From DATLLN01 sp963809205 (GTDB lineage: Bacteria > Actinomycetota > Thermoleophilia > Gaiellales > JAICJC01), in the NCBI GenBank assembly GCA_963809205.1, contig CAWEIS010000028.1, positions 310,001 through 374,000 on the forward strand: a stretch of DNA of 64,000 bases, written 5' to 3'. This document shows, one piece after another, positions 62,719 through 64,000 of this stretch. The translations under genes and the position numbers were made by a program. How positions within the stretch are numbered: the first letter of the stretch is position 1; each line of letters starts with the position of its first letter. The notes under the pieces were generated by a model. The model was given only the letters and a program-made list of their open reading frames with translations, did no database searches and was not told the origin of the DNA.

Positions 62719-63681
62719 CTAACGGAAGCACGCGATCACCCCGTTCTCGAGGCGGTCGGACACCTCCTCGTCCACCGTGTGACCCGCCAGCTCCATTGCC
62801 ATCAGCGCCGCGCCGACCACCGGCGCCGCCCGCAGCTCGCGAAGCTCGGCGGATGGCGCGCGCTCGAGGATCGAGTCGCGCAGGAGCCGGCTGCGACTGC
62901 GGAACAGCCCACCCGCGAGCACCAGCTCGAACGGCTCCGACTCCATCCCCAGGCGATGCGCGACGAGCGCCGCCGAGCCGCCCAGCTCGCCGCCCGCGCA
63001 GCCGACGATGCGGCGCGCGACCTCGTCGCCCTCCTCGGCGACGCGCAGCACGTCGGGGGCCGCCGACAGCGCGGGCTCGCCGCCGCGGCTGAAGTCCTCG
63101 AGCATCTCGGCCACCGACGACGAGTTGGTCAGCCGGCAGAACACCTCCGACAGCGCGGTCTCCGGACCGCGGCCGATGTGCGCATCGGCGACCGCCCGCA
63201 ACGCGTCCTCGGACACGTCGCTGGCGCTGCCGGCGTCGCCCAGCACCCGGCCCAGCCCGAGCGTGCGGAACGTCTCGCCCTCGCGGTTCCGGCCCGCGGC
63301 GACCATCCCCGTGCCGGCGACAACCACCACGCCCCACGGCCGCTCGGTCCCCGCCCGCAGGGCGATGAACGAGTCGTTGACGATCTGCCGGGGGCCGCCC
63401 AGGCCGATCGGCTCGATCACGCTCTCCAGGCGGCGGACGTCCGAGGGCCAGTCCAGCCCGGCCAGCCCATAGACCGCGGCGTCGACCTGCAGGCGTCCGG
63501 CTCCGGCCAGCCGCAGCGCCTTCTCCAGCGCGTCGCCGATCGCGTCGCCGGCGCCGCGCAAGCCGACCGCCTCCCAGTTGCCGGGGCCGTTGGTGGCGAA
63601 ACCGGCGACGGCGCCGTTGGGCTCGGCCAGGACGCAGTGCGTCTTCGAGCCGCCGCCGTCGATCCCCGCGACCAGCGTCAC
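62719..63681 (-). CDS. BadF/BcrA-family sugar kinase (N-acetylglucosamine kinase-like)
   Basis: 320 residues from GTG 63681, whose GTGA overlaps the upstream stop. VAGIDGGGSKTHCVLAE is the ASKHA phosphate-1 loop; GVVVVAGTGMVAAGRNREGE is phosphate-2; LVLAGGLFRSR is the adenosine loop. The family includes GlcNAc kinases. It follows a Gfo/Idh/MocA oxidoreductase, so a sugar or inositol pathway is likely. Confidence 0.86.
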   Translation of the reverse strand: MTLVAGIDGGGSKTHCVLAEPNGAVAGFATNGPGNWEAVGLRGAGDAIGDALEKALRLAGAGRLQVDAAVYGLAGLDWPSDVRRLESVIEPIGLGGPRQIVNDSFIALRAGTERPWGVVVVAGTGMVAAGRNREGETFRTLGLGRVLGDAGSASDVSEDALRAVADAHIGRGPETALSEVFCRLTNSSSVAEMLEDFSRGGEPALSAAPDVLRVAEEGDEVARRIVGCAGGELGGSAALVAHRLGMESEPFELVLAGGLFRSRSRLLRDSILERAPSAELRELRAAPVVGAALMAMELAGHTVDEEVSDRLENGVIACFR

Positions 63682-64000
63682 CTCGTCGCTGCCGACCGAT
63701 AGGCCTGGTCGACCACCCACATAACCACGGCGCCGTCACGGCCGCTGGGCCGCGGCTGGCGTCCGGCCAGGCACCCGTCGACGAACTCCGCCGTCTGCGC
63801 GGAATACATCGGCTGGGAGCAGTGCTCGTAGCCCTCCGGGCCCTCGGTGAAATCCCAGATCCGCGAGTAGCCGCCCGTGCCGTACAGCTCCGTGTCCGCC
63901 TCGAGGCCGGCCAGGTGCGGCTGCCACCAGCCGCACTCGACGATCGAGTTCGTGCCGTTCGACCAGGAGATCAGCAGGATCCCGTCGTCATCGACTTCGT
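63678..64000 (-). CDS. Gfo/Idh/MocA-family oxidoreductase (C-terminal part only)
   Basis: About 106 residues are visible; the gene continues past the window end. ILLISWSNGTNSIVECGWW and the tail TAEFVDGCLAGRQPRPSGRD, then VMWVVDQAYRSA, are the C-terminal catalytic domain and end of Gfo/Idh/MocA NAD(P)-dependent sugar oxidoreductases. The N-terminal Rossmann half is off-window. Stop 63678-63680 overlaps the kinase start. Confidence 0.78.
   Translation of the reverse strand, partial: EVDDDGILLISWSNGTNSIVECGWWQPHLAGLEADTELYGTGGYSRIWDFTEGPEGYEHCSQPMYSAQTAEFVDGCLAGRQPRPSGRDGAVVMWVVDQAYRSAATR

Noticed and set aside
1..64000. Search for tRNA, rRNA, transposase, integrase and phage genes
   Set aside because: No cloverleaf with anticodon arms, no rRNA core and no DDE or tyrosine-recombinase motif was found by eye. 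Small RNAs cannot be excluded.

Overview
This window is very GC-rich bacterial chromosome, densely coded on both strands. Four-base stop/start overlaps (ATGA, GTGA, TTGA) are frequent and GTG starts are common. The gene content suggests Actinomycetota, possibly Thermoleophilia: an HU-type protein, class III cyclase/AAA/TPR regulators, a Roadblock protein, a DEDD exonuclease-UvrC fusion, TetR/Rieske and GntR/UTRA modules, and several TANNNT promoters a few bases from the start codon. The lineage is inferred from style, not proven. I saw no rRNA, tRNA, CRISPR array, transposase or prophage gene. No gap between genes exceeds 300 bases.

Layout. 1-8.4 kb is housekeeping: exonuclease/UvrC-like protein, methyltransferase, HU, pyrE, a Roadblock protein, a YihY membrane protein, then a GNAT-rdgB-rph-murI cluster. 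8.4-15.9 kb has a TetR-Rieske oxygenase pair, a secreted protein, a SIS + glutamine amidotransferase pair, a GST, a nitroreductase-like protein and two tandem cupin-repeat paralogs. 15.9-22.5 kb holds an operon (C39-like unknown protein, glutamine synthetase-like ligase, lutA, lutB, lutC) divergent from a GAF/PucR regulator. 22.5-35.7 kb has a phosphodiesterase, a secreted S53 protease, a sugar dehydrogenase-FGGY kinase operon with a HutC-like operator, an AlkA-type glycosylase, a secreted propeller protein and a cyclase-ATPase. Divergent from the last is a short leader-like peptide gene coupled to a haem-oxygenase-fold (HDO-like) protein.

The most striking region is 36.8-50.0 kb, a bacterial microcompartment (BMC) locus. 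A three-gene glutamate-synthase-like enzyme (class II amidotransferase, GXGXG protein, FMN domain; N-methylglutamate synthase MgsABC type) is coupled to an aldehyde dehydrogenase with a ~110-residue N-terminal extension. Then come a BMC hexamer gene, a DUF3830 gene, an unknown helical protein, a BMC pentamer, a BMC trimer and an amidase. Two paralogous unknown proteins, a GntR/UTRA regulator, a TIM-barrel protein, an amino-acid permease and an SDR follow. Conspicuous inverted repeats surround the regulator. No classical signature enzyme (diol dehydratase, ethanolamine lyase, glycyl-radical enzyme, RuBisCO) or phosphotransacylase is present. The likely theme is uptake and oxidation of an amine- or amide-containing compound through an encapsulated aldehyde, with nitrogen handled by the glutamate-synthase-like enzyme.

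50-64 kb carries a KhtU/KhtT-like K+/H+ antiporter pair, a HAD phosphatase, an arginine deiminase-like amidinohydrolase, an M20 peptidase, a transporter, a glycosyltransferase, a copper module (DUF4396, copA, csoR with a CsoR-like operator), a second AlkA-type glycosylase, a phytanoyl-CoA dioxygenase-like protein, and a Gfo/Idh/MocA oxidoreductase followed by a BadF-type sugar kinase.

Two families of short intergenic repeats recur at gene ends. About twenty single-base frame breaks interrupt otherwise well-conserved genes; these look like assembly or sequencing indels more than real decay, so affected genes are annotated as whole loci with the break positions stated.
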